DNA of 64,000 nucleotides from Thalassotalea eurytherma (GTDB taxonomy: Bacteria; Pseudomonadota; Gammaproteobacteria; Enterobacterales; Alteromonadaceae): assembly GCF_030161415.1 (NCBI RefSeq), contig NZ_BSSU01000009.1, positions 1 through 64,000 on the forward strand. The letters are read 5' to 3'. Positions within the stretch are counted from its first letter, which is position 1; every line of letters starts with the position of its first letter. Positions 1 to 9,362 of the stretch are shown one piece after another. Below the pieces are notes generated by a model. The model was given only the letters and a program-made list of their open reading frames with translations. It did not search any database and was not told the origin of the DNA. Both the position numbers and the translations under genes were made by a program.

Positions 1-62
1 TTACCACGATCTAGTGATGTATGTTTAGCCATAAGAGCTTCAATAGCCCTTTCATTAACCAT
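1..62 (-). CDS. Partial small protein, possibly DUF465/YdcH-like (5' end only)
   Basis: An open frame starts with ATG at 62 and runs off the left edge, giving about 20 residues that begin MVNERAIEALMAKHTSLDRG. The A-x-x-x-K-H-x-x-L-D-R pattern resembles the start of DUF465 (YdcH-type) short coiled-coil proteins, which have an H-x-x-L-D core. The gene would diverge from ettA with about 100 bases between the two starts. No strong ribosome binding site is visible close to the ATG. With only 20 residues the call is tentative, and a chance open frame cannot be excluded. Confidence 0.35.
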   Translation of the reverse strand, partial: MVNERAIEALMAKHTSLDRG

Positions 63-160
63 TTTTTGGTTCTCAATTCCTTTTCCATCAGTGGACTGTT
101 CAGTGGTTGATACTCTACAATATTGAAAAATTATTTTAGACATTAAAAAAAGGTTCCCTT

Positions 161-1837
161 ATGGCTCTACCAGATAAATTCATCTTTTCGATGAACAGAG
201 TATCAAAAGTTATTCCGTCTTCCAAACGCACTATCCTCAAAGACATTTCATTGTCATTTTTTCCTGGTGCGAAAATTGGTGTACTAGGTTTAAACGGTGC
301 AGGTAAATCAACGTTACTACGCATTATGGCGGGTGTTGATACAGAGTTTGAAGGTGAAGCTCAAGCATTAGCCGGCACAAATATTGGTTACTTACCACAA
401 GAACCAGTGTTAGACGAAGAAAAAACAGTGCGTGAAATTGTTGAAGAAGCGGTTGCTGTTGTTAAGAATGCGATGGCTCGTCTTGATCAAGTCTATATGG
501 AATACGCTGAAGAAGGCGCTGATTTTGACGCGCTTGCTAAAGAGCAAGGCGAATTAGAAGACATCATTAACACACACGATGGTCATGCTTTAGAAAACCA
601 ATTAGAAAAGGCCGCTGATGCTTTGCGTCTACCTGAGTGGGATCAAAAAATAGGCGTGCTAAGTGGGGGTGAACGCCGTCGTGTAGCACTATGTCGTTTA
701 CTACTGCAAAAACCAGACATGTTATTGCTTGATGAGCCAACTAACCACTTAGATGCTGAATCAGTTGCTTGGTTAGAACGTTTCTTACATGACTATTCAG
801 GTACTGTTGTGGCGATTACCCATGACCGTTACTTCTTAGACAATGTAGCTGGTTGGATTCTAGAGCTAGACCGTGGTGAAGGTATCCCATGGGAAGGTAA
901 CTATTCATCTTGGTTAGAGCAAAAAGACGCGCGATTAGAACAAGAATCTAAAGGCGAAAAAACGCTTCAGAAAACCATTAAACAAGAACTTGAATGGGTA
1001 CGTAAAAACCCTAAAGCACGTCAAGCGAAAAACAAAGCACGTATGGCACGTTTTGAGGAGCTTACCAGTCAAGACCACCAAAAACGTAATGAAACTAACG
1101 AGCTTTATATTCCACCAGGGCCTCGTTTAGGCGATAAAGTTTTAGACGTGAACAACTTAACCAAGTCTTTTGGTGATCGTGTGTTGATTGACGATTTATC
1201 ATTTAGCATTCCAAAAGGCGCTATCGTCGGCATTATTGGTGCTAACGGTGCAGGTAAATCAACATTATTTAAAATGTTGTCAGGGGCAGAACAACCAGAT
1301 TCAGGCACAGTAGATGTTGGTGAAACCGTTAAACTTGCAAGTGTAGACCAATTCCGCGATGACATGGAAAACAGTAACACCGTTTACCAAGAAATTTCTG
1401 AAGGCCACGATCTTATCCAAATTGGTGGTTATGAAATCAATTCACGCGCATACTGCTCGCGTTTTAATTTCAAAGGCAATGATCAACAAAAACTTATTGG
1501 TGATTTATCTGGTGGTGAGCGAAACCGTGTTCACTTAGCTAAATTAGTGAAAACAGGCGGTAACTTATTACTACTTGATGAGCCAACCAATGATTTAGAT
1601 GTAGAAACACTTCGTGCACTTGAAGAAGCTTTATTAGAGTTCCCAGGTTGTGCGATGGTTATTTCACATGACCGTTGGTTCTTAGACCGTATCGCTACTC
1701 ACATCATTGATTACCGTGACGAAGGGCAAGTTAACTTCTTCGAAGGTAACTTTAGTGAATACGACGAATGGCTGAAGAAGACCTTAGGGCCAGCAGCATT
1801 AGAGCCTCATCGTATTAAATACAAAAAGATCATGTAA
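161..1837 (+). CDS. ettA: Energy-dependent translational throttle protein EttA (ABC-F ATPase)
   Basis: This is a soluble ABC-F ATPase that binds the ribosomal E site and gates entry into the elongation cycle according to ATP/ADP. At 558 aa it is close to the E. coli length (555). There are two nucleotide-binding domains: Walker [10 protein letters not shown] near residue 43 and GANGAGKST near residue 363, ABC signatures LSGGERRR and LSGGERNR, and two Walker B segments LLLLDEPTN. The charged linker between the domains (about 250-310) is the P-site tRNA interaction motif region. There are no membrane segments, as expected for ABC-F. ATG at 161 follows an AAAGG stretch. A strong intrinsic terminator follows, so it is probably monocistronic. 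Confidence 0.96.
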   Translation: MALPDKFIFSMNRVSKVIPSSKRTILKDISLSFFPGAKIGVLGLNGAGKSTLLRIMAGVDTEFEGEAQALAGTNIGYLPQEPVLDEEKTVREIVEEAVAVVKNAMARLDQVYMEYAEEGADFDALAKEQGELEDIINTHDGHALENQLEKAADALRLPEWDQKIGVLSGGERRRVALCRLLLQKPDMLLLDEPTNHLDAESVAWLERFLHDYSGTVVAITHDRYFLDNVAGWILELDRGEGIPWEGNYSSWLEQKDARLEQESKGEKTLQKTIKQELEWVRKNPKARQAKNKARMARFEELTSQDHQKRNETNELYIPPGPRLGDKVLDVNNLTKSFGDRVLIDDLSFSIPKGAIVGIIGANGAGKSTLFKMLSGAEQPDSGTVDVGETVKLASVDQFRDDMENSNTVYQEISEGHDLIQIGGYEINSRAYCSRFNFKGNDQQKLIGDLSGGERNRVHLAKLVKTGGNLLLLDEPTNDLDVETLRALEEALLEFPGCAMVISHDRWFLDRIATHIIDYRDEGQVNFFEGNFSEYDEWLKKTLGPAALEPHRIKYKKIM

Positions 1838-1849
1838 AAATAATCAAGT

Positions 1850-1876
1850 AAAGGCACCTCAAAGGTGCCTTTTTAT
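1850..1876 (+). terminator. Rho-independent terminator after ettA
   Basis: A perfect 10-bp stem (AAAGGCACCT / AGGTGCCTTT) with a 3-nt CAA loop is followed by a T run. It starts 12 bases after the ettA stop codon. Confidence 0.9.
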
Positions 1877-1928
1877 TATTTACTGTCTATGCTTAAACCA
1901 TGTTTAACAGTTAGAAAAATCTGCGGTT

Positions 1929-2294
1929 ATGGAGAATAGACGCCAATTTACACGAATTTTGTTTGCCATTGATGCCCAACTCATCATTGACGACGAACAA
2001 TACCTTGTTTCAATACTTGATATTTCACTTAATGGTGCATTAGTTACCCACCCTAACTTAGGCGACAGCTTCGTGAAAAAAATTGCGACATTAGCCTTTG
2101 ATTTAACGGACGACACCCATGTAGAAATGCATGTCGCTGTTATGCATGAAAATGAAAAAGAGCTAGGTTTACGTTGCAATGCGATGGATATTGATAGCAT
2201 GAGTCACCTTCGTAGAATGATCGAGCTTAACCTCGGCGATGATAGCCAACTTCATAAAGAGTTATCGCAATTATCCAGTGTTGAACACAGTTAA
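1929..2294 (+). CDS. Single-domain PilZ protein (c-di-GMP receptor)
   Basis: A 121-aa cytosolic protein that is essentially one PilZ domain. The c-di-GMP binding signature is present: the RxxxR-type motif RRQFTR at residues 4-9 and the D-x-S-x-x-G motif DISLNG near 31-36. It lacks an output domain, so it probably acts by protein-protein contact when c-di-GMP binds. It lies alone between the ettA terminator and the gcvR-like gene. Target unknown. A second, longer PilZ protein lies at 54869-55579. Confidence 0.88.
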   Translation: MENRRQFTRILFAIDAQLIIDDEQYLVSILDISLNGALVTHPNLGDSFVKKIATLAFDLTDDTHVEMHVAVMHENEKELGLRCNAMDIDSMSHLRRMIELNLGDDSQLHKELSQLSSVEHS

Positions 2295-2358
2295 GTTGAT
2301 TCATCGCAAATTTTCATAAAATCTTCAAAAATCAGTTAATTATTTGGCATATTCAGCA

Positions 2359-2388
2359 TTGACAATTGATTAACATAAACGCTATTAA
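2359..2388 (+). promoter_or_regulatory. Candidate sigma70 promoter for the gcvR-like/ppk1/ppx genes
   Basis: A perfect -35 TTGACA at 2359-2364 is followed, after 18 bases, by a -10-like TATTAA at 2383-2388. It lies 32 bases before the ATG at 2421. Only the -35 matches consensus well, so this is a moderate call from sequence alone. Confidence 0.4.
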
Positions 2389-2420
2389 TAGATATGCCTC
2401 TTTTCAAATAGGATCCTCTT

Positions 2421-2921
2421 ATGAAGCATTTAGTAATCTCCTTTATTTGTGACGACAAACCAGGGCTAGTTGACACACTTTCGAGCACTATTTCATCACA
2501 CCATGGCAACTGGCAAACAAGTAGCTTACATCACTTATCTGGCAAATTTGCCGGCATTATTGAAGTATCAGTCGACGATAGTTACTACAACGATTTAACA
2601 GGTGCGTTAAATGCGCTAAGTCACTTTAACTTGCAGCTTGTTGACGCGCCAAACAAAGCATCAGGCGAAGGGAAAACACTGAACCTTTCTTTAACAGCAA
2701 ATGATCGAGCCGGTATTATCCAAGATATTTCATCGGTTGTTCACCAACACCATGGCAATTTAATTAAATTAGTCTCACAACAGCAAAGTGCGCCGCATTC
2801 AGGGCAGTTAATGTTTACCGCTAAAGTAATTATTTCTGTCAGTGAACAAGATGTAGAGCCATTAATTGAAGCTTTAGAAGCAATTGAAAACGACTTAATG
2901 GTTGATATAAACGAACAATAA
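2421..2921 (+). CDS. gcvR: GcvR-like ACT-domain regulator
   Basis: A 166-aa protein of two tandem ACT domains (about 1-80 and 88-160). It matches the glycine cleavage system repressor GcvR, which in E. coli acts by binding the activator GcvA. The start MKHLVISFICDDKPGLVD and the second-domain motif NDRAGIIQDIS are typical ACT ligand-site segments. There is no DNA-binding domain. The gene is 15 bases upstream of ppk1, so the two are probably co-transcribed. No gcvA or gcvTHP gene is in the window, so the glycine role is by family only. Confidence 0.75.
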   Translation: MKHLVISFICDDKPGLVDTLSSTISSHHGNWQTSSLHHLSGKFAGIIEVSVDDSYYNDLTGALNALSHFNLQLVDAPNKASGEGKTLNLSLTANDRAGIIQDISSVVHQHHGNLIKLVSQQQSAPHSGQLMFTAKVIISVSEQDVEPLIEALEAIENDLMVDINEQ

Positions 2922-2936
2922 TAACTAAGAAGTCAT

Positions 2937-5066
2937 ATGGACGCCCCGTTTTACAATAAAGAACTGAGTTGGTTATCCTTCAATGAAAGGGTATTGCAAG
3001 AAGCAGCAGACCCTAATGTACCACTAATAGAACGTATCAGATTTCTCGGTATATACTCGTCTAATTTAGACGAATTTTTTCGTGTGCGCGCAGCAAATAT
3101 TTATCGCCAATCATTGCTAGAAGCCGCAAATGTTGAAACTGAACGGCCAGAGGATATGAAATGGTCGGTATTATTTAATAAGATCAGCGATAAAGTAAAT
3201 TTACTCACATCTCAATTTCAGCAATATGCAACGGCGGCCTTCGCCGAACTTGAAAAGTATAATATTGATTTAGTTTTTAATGATGAAAAGTCGAAAAGCT
3301 TTGCCAAAAAATTATCCAGCAAACAGCGTATCTGGCTTAAAACCTTTTTTGATCATCAGGTTCTGCGTCATATCACGCCGATTATTATTTCTCATAAAAC
3401 ACAATTAGCAGAGTGTTTAGATGATGACGGTATTTACCTGTTAGTTGCTCTCAATAAAAACCAAATAACGCAATATGCGCTAGTTGAGATCCCACGAGAG
3501 GAATTAAAGCGTTTTATTATCTTACCGAAGGATAATGATGAAGCTGTGCAGCGTATCGTCATGTTAGACGACATTCTTCATTATTTCTTAGACGATATTT
3601 TTTCGGGCATATTTGACTATGATCATATCGACGCCTACTCAATTAAATTAACGCGAGATGCGCGCTACAACTTAAACGATGAAATAGACCAAAGCTTATT
3701 AGACAAAATGTCAAAAGGCTTAAAGCAACGTTTAAAAGCTGATCCTGTTCGCCTAGGTTATGATCGTCATATGCCTGGCTATATGATCAAATTTCTAAGA
3801 AAAGAGCTTAAAATAAAGAATTCCGACAATCTCGTAGCGGGTGTTCGGTATCGTCATTTCAAAGACTTCACGGGTTTTCCAAATTTAGGTGATAGTTCAT
3901 TAGAAAAAACAGAGCTTGTTGCATTAGAATCTGCATCGGTAAAAGTTACCAGTTCAATGTTTGAGGCAATCAAACTTCAAGATATTTTAGTATATTATCC
4001 CTATTATAAATTCAGACACTTCACAGAGTTTGTTCGCCAAGCGTCTTACGACCCGCTGGTTAAAAAAATAAAAATTAACATTTATCGCGTTGCTAAAAAC
4101 TCAGAAATCATTAGCGCATTAGTTGAAGCGGTAAAAAATGGCAAACAAGTTACCGTTGTTGTTGAACTTAAAGCACGATTTGACGAAGAAGCGAATATTG
4201 AGTGGGCGCGTTTAATGAAAGATGCTGGTATTCATGTTGAATTCGGTATTGAGTCATTAAAAATTCACTCTAAGCTTTGTTTAATATCTCGAGAAGAAGA
4301 CAATAAACTGGTGCATTACGCCCACATTGGCACCGGGAATTTCCACGAGAAAAACGCGCGCATTTATACTGACTTCTCTTTGTTCACCTGCCATAAAGAA
4401 ATAAGCCAAGAAGTTGAAAATGTCTTTTCTTTCATTTCTCATAGTTATAAACGCTTTCGATTTAATCATTTGATCGTTTCGCCATTGACCTCAAGACGTC
4501 GCCTGTACCAGTTTATTGATAATGAAATAGAAAATGCTAACAAAGGATTGATCGCAGGTATTGATTTAAAAATTAATAACCTTGATGACAAAGGCTTAAT
4601 TAACAAACTTTATCAAGCCAGTAATGCCGGTGTTAACATTCGGTTGCTTATTCGTGGTATGTGCACATTAGTTCCGGGTGTAAAGGGCTATAGCGAAAAT
4701 ATTACGGCGATATCAATTGTTGATCAATTCCTAGAGCATCCGCGTGTTATGGTGTTTTACAACCAAGGTGAAAAGCAAGTACTGATTACGTCTGCAGACT
4801 GGATGGAGCGCAATATAGACGAGCGTGTTGAAGTGGCCTGCCCTATTTATGACAACGTCTCAAAACAGCGTATCTTGGATATACTAGAACTACACTTTAA
4901 TGATAATGTTAAAGCACGACTTATAGATAAGCATCAAAAAAACAAATACCTAGACAAAAACCAACCACAAGCTGTACGTTCGCAAATGGCTATTTATGAC
5001 TACCTTAAAAATCAAGAAGATGAATCACTAAAGGCGATACTTGAGCGAAGCTATACCGATGAATGA
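2937..5066 (+). CDS. ppk1: Polyphosphate kinase 1
   Basis: Makes inorganic polyphosphate reversibly from ATP. The 709-aa length is normal for the family. The N-terminal domain opens NKELSWLSFNERVLQEA and then LGIYSSNLDEFFRVR, both hallmarks of PPK1. The phospholipase-D-like catalytic half has the H-x-K motif HSK, with the phospho-accepting His at about residue 444, followed by YAHIGTGNFHEKNARIYTD. Its stop overlaps the start of ppx, so the opposing synthetic and degradative enzymes are translationally coupled. No Pho box was seen upstream, although a Pho regulon block lies about 12 kb away. Confidence 0.96.
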   Translation: MDAPFYNKELSWLSFNERVLQEAADPNVPLIERIRFLGIYSSNLDEFFRVRAANIYRQSLLEAANVETERPEDMKWSVLFNKISDKVNLLTSQFQQYATAAFAELEKYNIDLVFNDEKSKSFAKKLSSKQRIWLKTFFDHQVLRHITPIIISHKTQLAECLDDDGIYLLVALNKNQITQYALVEIPREELKRFIILPKDNDEAVQRIVMLDDILHYFLDDIFSGIFDYDHIDAYSIKLTRDARYNLNDEIDQSLLDKMSKGLKQRLKADPVRLGYDRHMPGYMIKFLRKELKIKNSDNLVAGVRYRHFKDFTGFPNLGDSSLEKTELVALESASVKVTSSMFEAIKLQDILVYYPYYKFRHFTEFVRQASYDPLVKKIKINIYRVAKNSEIISALVEAVKNGKQVTVVVELKARFDEEANIEWARLMKDAGIHVEFGIESLKIHSKLCLISREEDNKLVHYAHIGTGNFHEKNARIYTDFSLFTCHKEISQEVENVFSFISHSYKRFRFNHLIVSPLTSRRRLYQFIDNEIENANKGLIAGIDLKINNLDDKGLINKLYQASNAGVNIRLLIRGMCTLVPGVKGYSENITAISIVDQFLEHPRVMVFYNQGEKQVLITSADWMERNIDERVEVACPIYDNVSKQRILDILELHFNDNVKARLIDKHQKNKYLDKNQPQAVRSQMAIYDYLKNQEDESLKAILERSYTDE

Positions 5067-6570
5067 ACAAGAAACTATTGAGATTCCTGAAAACTATTTT
5101 GGCGCCCTCGACATTGGTTCGAACAGCTTTCACTTCGTTTTTGCTCGCCTAGTTGATGGTAATTTACAAACCGTTCATTCAGAGAAATATCAAGTAAAAC
5201 TTGCCGATGGCTTGAATGAAGATTTCACGTTAGATCAACATGCTATCGAACGAGGCCTTAAAGCGTTAAGTGATTTATCACCAAGTATCAGTAAATTAAC
5301 ACCTGGAAATTTTAGAGCGGTAGCAACCTATACATTGCGACAAGCAACTAATGCTCGCGACTTTCTAAACAACGCGAAAGCGATTATCCCTTACGACATT
5401 GAAGTGATATCAGGACATGAAGAAGCGCGTTTGATATACCAAGGCGTAGCTCACTACACCACGCCAGATATTACGCGCTTAGTCATTGATATCGGTGGTG
5501 GCTCTACTGAATGTGTTATCGGTGAGAATGACGCAACCAAAACATTAACCAGCTTAAATGTCGGTTGTGTCAGTTTTCAGCAACGTTTTTTTGCTAACGG
5601 AGACATTACCTCAAAAGCGTTTAACAAAGCCATTTTAGCAGTTCGTCAAGAACTTGAAGCACATGTGAAACGTTTCAAAAAAGTTGGCTGGCAGGAATGT
5701 TTAGGCACATCAGGCACAATAAAAAGTATCTATAACCTGGTTAACGCTGAGCACGAGTTTCCGAGTGCGATAACCCTAGACGATCTCCATCAACTTAAAG
5801 ACAAGCTCATTGCTTGTCAGCATGTTGATCAAATTACATTATCACCTTTAAAAGAAAGTCGACGTAACATTTTGTGCTCAGGTTTAGCGATACTCATTGC
5901 TGTTGTCGACATGTTGAAAATTAAAAAACTCAACTATTGTGACTATGCGCTGCGCGAAGGTGTGCTTTATGAGCAATTTGAGCTGTCTCAATACGAAGAT
6001 GTCCGCAAAACTGCTGTGTTATCACTGACTACACGCTTTAATAGCGAAATTGAACAAGCGGAAAAAGTTCTTGAGCTCGCCGAAACCTTTTATCAAGAAA
6101 TAAAAAAGGATTGGAAGCTACACAAAGACATTTATCACACGTTAATGCAGGGCGCTGTGTATTTGCACGAGATAGGTTTTGATATAAATCCTTCGAGCTA
6201 CCACAAGCATAGCCAATATATTGTTGCTAACGCTGATTTACCTGGCTTTACCCTAGAACAACAACAAGCATTAGCCTGGCTCATAGGTAATCATCGAAAA
6301 AAAATCACGCCAGCAGCTGATCAGCAATGGTATTTACTTGATAGAGAAAAAATAGAACGTATTGGTGCAATCATCAGATTGTCAGTTCTTTTATGCCAAC
6401 AAAGGCAACTATCAGAGTTACCAAACCTTAAAATAAGTGCCAATGACCAAACATTGAAAATTAAATTGAAACAAGATTGGTTAGCAGATAAACCGCTTAT
6501 CGAAGCGGATTTGCTCGCAGAGCAAAAATACATGCGAACCATCGGCATTAGTTTTGAATTTATTGGTTAG
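5059..6570 (+). CDS. ppx: Exopolyphosphatase / guanosine pentaphosphate phosphatase
   Basis: Processively hydrolyses terminal phosphates of polyphosphate and may also convert pppGpp to ppGpp. It belongs to the Ppx/GppA branch of the actin-like ATPase fold: phosphate-loop DIGSNSFHFVFAR near the N-terminus and IDIGGGSTECVIG near residue 145. A C-terminal HD-like helical region is present. I chose the ATG at 5059 (503 aa), which overlaps the ppk1 stop by 8 bases as ATGAATGA. A TTG at 5041 in the same frame would add six residues, but the coupled ATG is more plausible. Confidence 0.94.
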   Translation: MNEQETIEIPENYFGALDIGSNSFHFVFARLVDGNLQTVHSEKYQVKLADGLNEDFTLDQHAIERGLKALSDLSPSISKLTPGNFRAVATYTLRQATNARDFLNNAKAIIPYDIEVISGHEEARLIYQGVAHYTTPDITRLVIDIGGGSTECVIGENDATKTLTSLNVGCVSFQQRFFANGDITSKAFNKAILAVRQELEAHVKRFKKVGWQECLGTSGTIKSIYNLVNAEHEFPSAITLDDLHQLKDKLIACQHVDQITLSPLKESRRNILCSGLAILIAVVDMLKIKKLNYCDYALREGVLYEQFELSQYEDVRKTAVLSLTTRFNSEIEQAEKVLELAETFYQEIKKDWKLHKDIYHTLMQGAVYLHEIGFDINPSSYHKHSQYIVANADLPGFTLEQQQALAWLIGNHRKKITPAADQQWYLLDREKIERIGAIIRLSVLLCQQRQLSELPNLKISANDQTLKIKLKQDWLADKPLIEADLLAEQKYMRTIGISFEFIG

Positions 6571-6652
6571 CCCTCAATAGTCACTTCGCTAGTCTATTGA
6601 ACACTGCGGCTAAACTGGCATATATTTTTTGTGGTAAAGGGGTTTATCAACA

Positions 6653-7228
6653 GTGCGCATCGCGTTTCTAATTTTAGCCTTAATTTTTATTCCGTTTATT
6701 GAAAGTGGTTATTCACAACCATTATGGGGAGTAAAATGGTACTCTCCTTTATTTATGGATGTTATCGGCGACTGGTTACTAGTTATCAAGTGCATCGCTG
6801 TGACGATTGGTTTAGCTTACCTATCACGTTATAAGGAAGAACTTAAAACACTCATTCCAGCTAAGTTGCTGTACTACCCTATTGTTCTTTCTGTGTTTAC
6901 TATTGGTGCACTTCAATTTTTATTCTTATCAATGGGCCTGTTAACCATGGGCTTTGGTGCGTCACTCGAAGAAAAACATCGAGCAAAGCATTATGACAAC
7001 ATGAGTATTTATGTGCTGACATCTGATCCTGGTGCTATGGGTTCTGCCTATCACTCTTTTTTCATACAGTGCCCAAAAACGTTATCTTTTTATGACTTAA
7101 CACTGATCCAAAAAATTGACTGGCTAAGAGACTTTGATTTTCATAAACAAGGCAATATGCTCATTGTCAGTGCAAGTAATACTGAAACAATGTCGTTTGA
7201 TTTAAGCGAATTCGGCAACTGTCATTAG
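6653..7228 (+). CDS. Small membrane protein of unknown function
   Basis: A 191-aa protein starting at GTG 6653 after a good AAAGGGG ribosome binding site. Three hydrophobic helices are visible: residues about 2-17, 36-58 and 72-98. A polar C-terminal half (about 105-191) holds two cysteines that could form a disulfide if periplasmic. I do not recognise the family. It follows ppx after 82 bases with no clear terminator and could be read through from it, but no polyphosphate link can be shown. Confidence 0.7.
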   Translation: MRIAFLILALIFIPFIESGYSQPLWGVKWYSPLFMDVIGDWLLVIKCIAVTIGLAYLSRYKEELKTLIPAKLLYYPIVLSVFTIGALQFLFLSMGLLTMGFGASLEEKHRAKHYDNMSIYVLTSDPGAMGSAYHSFFIQCPKTLSFYDLTLIQKIDWLRDFDFHKQGNMLIVSASNTETMSFDLSEFGNCH

Positions 7229-7311
7229 ACATGTTCACTAATTATACTATCCGCCGCCATTTTCATTACATTTAAACGGTTTTAGCAGCAGATATCATTA
7301 ACCAAAGGAGC

Positions 7312-8544
7312 CTATGTTTTTGCTTCTTTATAGGCAATTAATGCGGGGGCTAATGCTGCGCTAAAGACAAGCAATACAAATAAACCACTTACAACTAAAG
7401 ACATGCTTTGCAAGATATTAGCGCTAATCACAACACCATAGTGGTCAATTAAATAACTTTGCCCATAAAGCAACATAAAACTGAGCGCACTACACGCCAC
7501 CAAAGAACCTAGAAAAGCAATCAACAAAGCCTCTAATTCAATAAACCAAAATATAAACCCTGCTGGTGCGCCAATCATTCTTAACAATTTGATCTCGTGG
7601 CTACGCTCTTTAATCGACGAACATAGCATTGCTGTTAACCCTAACAATGAAGAGATAAATACAAGCAGTGATATAAGTCGCAGCACATTGTCGAATATTG
7701 ACATCGTTTGCCACAATTGACTTAGTGCCACTCCAGGTAAAATAGCAGACAAAGGCTCATTGGGATTACTATTTATTTTTCGTTGAATTTGAAAAACAGC
7801 TATCCTTGATTTTAAACCAAGAAACACTGATGTGATTGATTGAGGAATGAAGTCATCAAGCATAGTCAAGGAACTCCCCTTTCTATCAAGCACACTTTTA
7901 ATCTTTGCTTTGGGCAAATGCACTGCATGCAAACCTTGAAGGCTGACATGAACGGTTTGGTCAACAGGTGTCCCAGTTGCCGATAGAATACCAGAAACAC
8001 GGAAGGGTAAATGATCATGGTGTGTAAAACTTGTTACACCTATGCCGTGAGACAAAACAACTTTATCGCCAACAACGTAACCCAGTTTATTGGCTACTTG
8101 TGAACCTATTACGACATCAAAAAGTTCCTTAAACTCAGTACCTTTTTTTAAAGATAAATACTGTTTATTCGCAAAACTAAAATACTCAAAATATTGATTA
8201 GTAGTGCCCATTACGCGAAACCCTTTATGAGAATCGCCTAGTGCTATCGGTACAGCCCAGCGTATATTAGTGTCGTCTAACAAGGCTTGATATGATGACA
8301 AACTGACATTATTAGTAGGCTCGCCAACTCTAAAAACCGAATAAAGAAGTAAATTAATATTGCTCGTTCTCGCACCAACAATCAGGTCAACACCAGAGAT
8401 ACTATTGGTAAAACTTGTTTTAGCTTGAAGTCGAATATGCTCAACGCCAACCATAATAAATACACTCATCGACATAGCTAAAAGCGTAAACAACACTGAA
8501 GTCTTTCGGTATAGCAAACTTTTAATCGCCAGTTTAATAAACAT
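7312..8544 (-). CDS. FtsX/MacB-type ABC transporter permease (zinc-island transporter)
   Basis: A 410-aa permease with one N-terminal membrane helix (about 12-34), a large extracytoplasmic domain, and three C-terminal helices (about 285-307, 330-360, 372-400). This is the layout of FtsX/LolC/MacB proteins, which act on lipoproteins or periplasmic clients rather than moving small solutes. I place the start at the ATG at 8544, which overlaps the upstream ATPase by 11 bases and follows GGA; an in-frame start at 8574 would add ten residues. The ABC plus DUF3299 plus DUF2796 set recalls the Zrg zinc system reported in Vibrio cholerae (from memory; exact gene equivalence not checked). Confidence 0.82.
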   Translation of the reverse strand: MFIKLAIKSLLYRKTSVLFTLLAMSMSVFIMVGVEHIRLQAKTSFTNSISGVDLIVGARTSNINLLLYSVFRVGEPTNNVSLSSYQALLDDTNIRWAVPIALGDSHKGFRVMGTTNQYFEYFSFANKQYLSLKKGTEFKELFDVVIGSQVANKLGYVVGDKVVLSHGIGVTSFTHHDHLPFRVSGILSATGTPVDQTVHVSLQGLHAVHLPKAKIKSVLDRKGSSLTMLDDFIPQSITSVFLGLKSRIAVFQIQRKINSNPNEPLSAILPGVALSQLWQTMSIFDNVLRLISLLVFISSLLGLTAMLCSSIKERSHEIKLLRMIGAPAGFIFWFIELEALLIAFLGSLVACSALSFMLLYGQSYLIDHYGVVISANILQSMSLVVSGLFVLLVFSAALAPALIAYKEAKT

Positions 8545-9223
8545 TAGCCATTCCATTTTGTTTATTAAATTCATCTAAGCTTTTAACAATATCGAAATGC
8601 TTTTTTAGGCTTTTATCATGGCTAACAAACACCAGTGTGGTTTTATTTTCGTCACACATTGCGATTAACGTCGACAAAAACTGATCTCTCATCGATTCAT
8701 CGAGTGAAGAAGTAGGTTCATCTGCTATCAATAGTTTTGGCTTATTTATTAACGCACGCGCTATCCCAACTCTCTGTTGTTGACCAACACTCAGTTCTTC
8801 AACTGGCTTAAAAATATCGGTTTTTGCTAAGCCTAATTCAACAAGAAGATCGGTTATTCGGCTAGCATTAATTGATTGTCTGTGAGATGTTGAAAATGTC
8901 ACAGCTAGCTGGACATTTTCAATGGCGTTAAAATAATTAAGCAAATTAAACTGTTGAAAGATATAGCCGATATTCTTCGCTCTAAACCGATCAATTTGTC
9001 GATTACTCATCAACTCGAGTTTTTGACCAAGTACCTCAATAGAGCCATTTTGAGGGTGCTTCAAACCACAAAGTAAATTGAGTAATGTCGATTTACCACT
9101 ACCAGAACCGCCATAAATAAAATATTTAGTTCCTTGAGGAATTGACCAATTTAAAATATCAATAACTGGTTTTTCCTTTAAGGAAGAATAAGAAAATTTA
9201 ACGTCACTAAAATTTACTATCAT
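8534..9223 (-). CDS. ABC transporter ATP-binding protein (LolD/MacB type)
   Basis: A 229-aa ATPase partner of the overlapping permease. Walker A GGSGSGKST lies at residues 39-47, the Q-loop is IFQQFNLL, and Walker B is LLIADEPTSSLDE. The signature motif reads LSVGQQQR, with Val in place of the usual Gly of LSGGQ, a variant seen in this subfamily. ATG at 9223 has AGGAAG six bases upstream. The start lies 20 bases downstream of the Zur-like palindrome at 9244-9266, so zinc-dependent repression is likely. Confidence 0.88.
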   Translation of the reverse strand: MIVNFSDVKFSYSSLKEKPVIDILNWSIPQGTKYFIYGGSGSGKSTLLNLLCGLKHPQNGSIEVLGQKLELMSNRQIDRFRAKNIGYIFQQFNLLNYFNAIENVQLAVTFSTSHRQSINASRITDLLVELGLAKTDIFKPVEELSVGQQQRVGIARALINKPKLLIADEPTSSLDESMRDQFLSTLIAMCDENKTTLVFVSHDKSLKKHFDIVKSLDEFNKQNGMANVY

Positions 9224-9243
9224 TCATAGCTTCCTAAAGTCAT

Positions 9244-9266
9244 TTATTGTTATATTATAACAATAA
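9244..9266. promoter_or_regulatory. Probable Zur operator (perfect palindrome) between the ABC genes and the DUF3299 gene
   Basis: A perfect 23-bp palindrome centred on 9255. Its 15-bp core TGTTATATTATAACA equals the gammaproteobacterial Zur consensus core (TGTTATA-N-TATAACA) with no mismatch. It lies between divergent starts at 9223 (ABC ATPase) and 9363 (DUF3299 lipoprotein), and a zur gene is 3.7 kb away. That Zur binds here is inference; the symmetry and consensus match are directly visible. Confidence 0.82.
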
Positions 9267-9362
9267 CAACAGATTTTATATGCTCAAATATTCTTCTTTC
9301 GAGCAAAAAAAGTCATTTAAAGAGAAAGTCAATTGTCTAAGTTCGAGGTTAAAATAATAGTA

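Noticed and set aside
1105-1380. Minus-strand open frame inside ettA, and many similar frames inside nqr, gua, der and hisS genes
   Set aside because: Opposite-strand shadows of well-conserved genes with no ribosome site or recognisable product.
161-1837. ettA read as an ABC transporter component
   Set aside because: Two fused ATPase domains with no membrane partner and the EttA start and linker show an ABC-F translation factor.
6571-6652. Terminator between ppx and the small membrane protein
   Set aside because: Only a short TCAATAG/CTATTGA pairing with a 14-base loop and no T run; not convincing.
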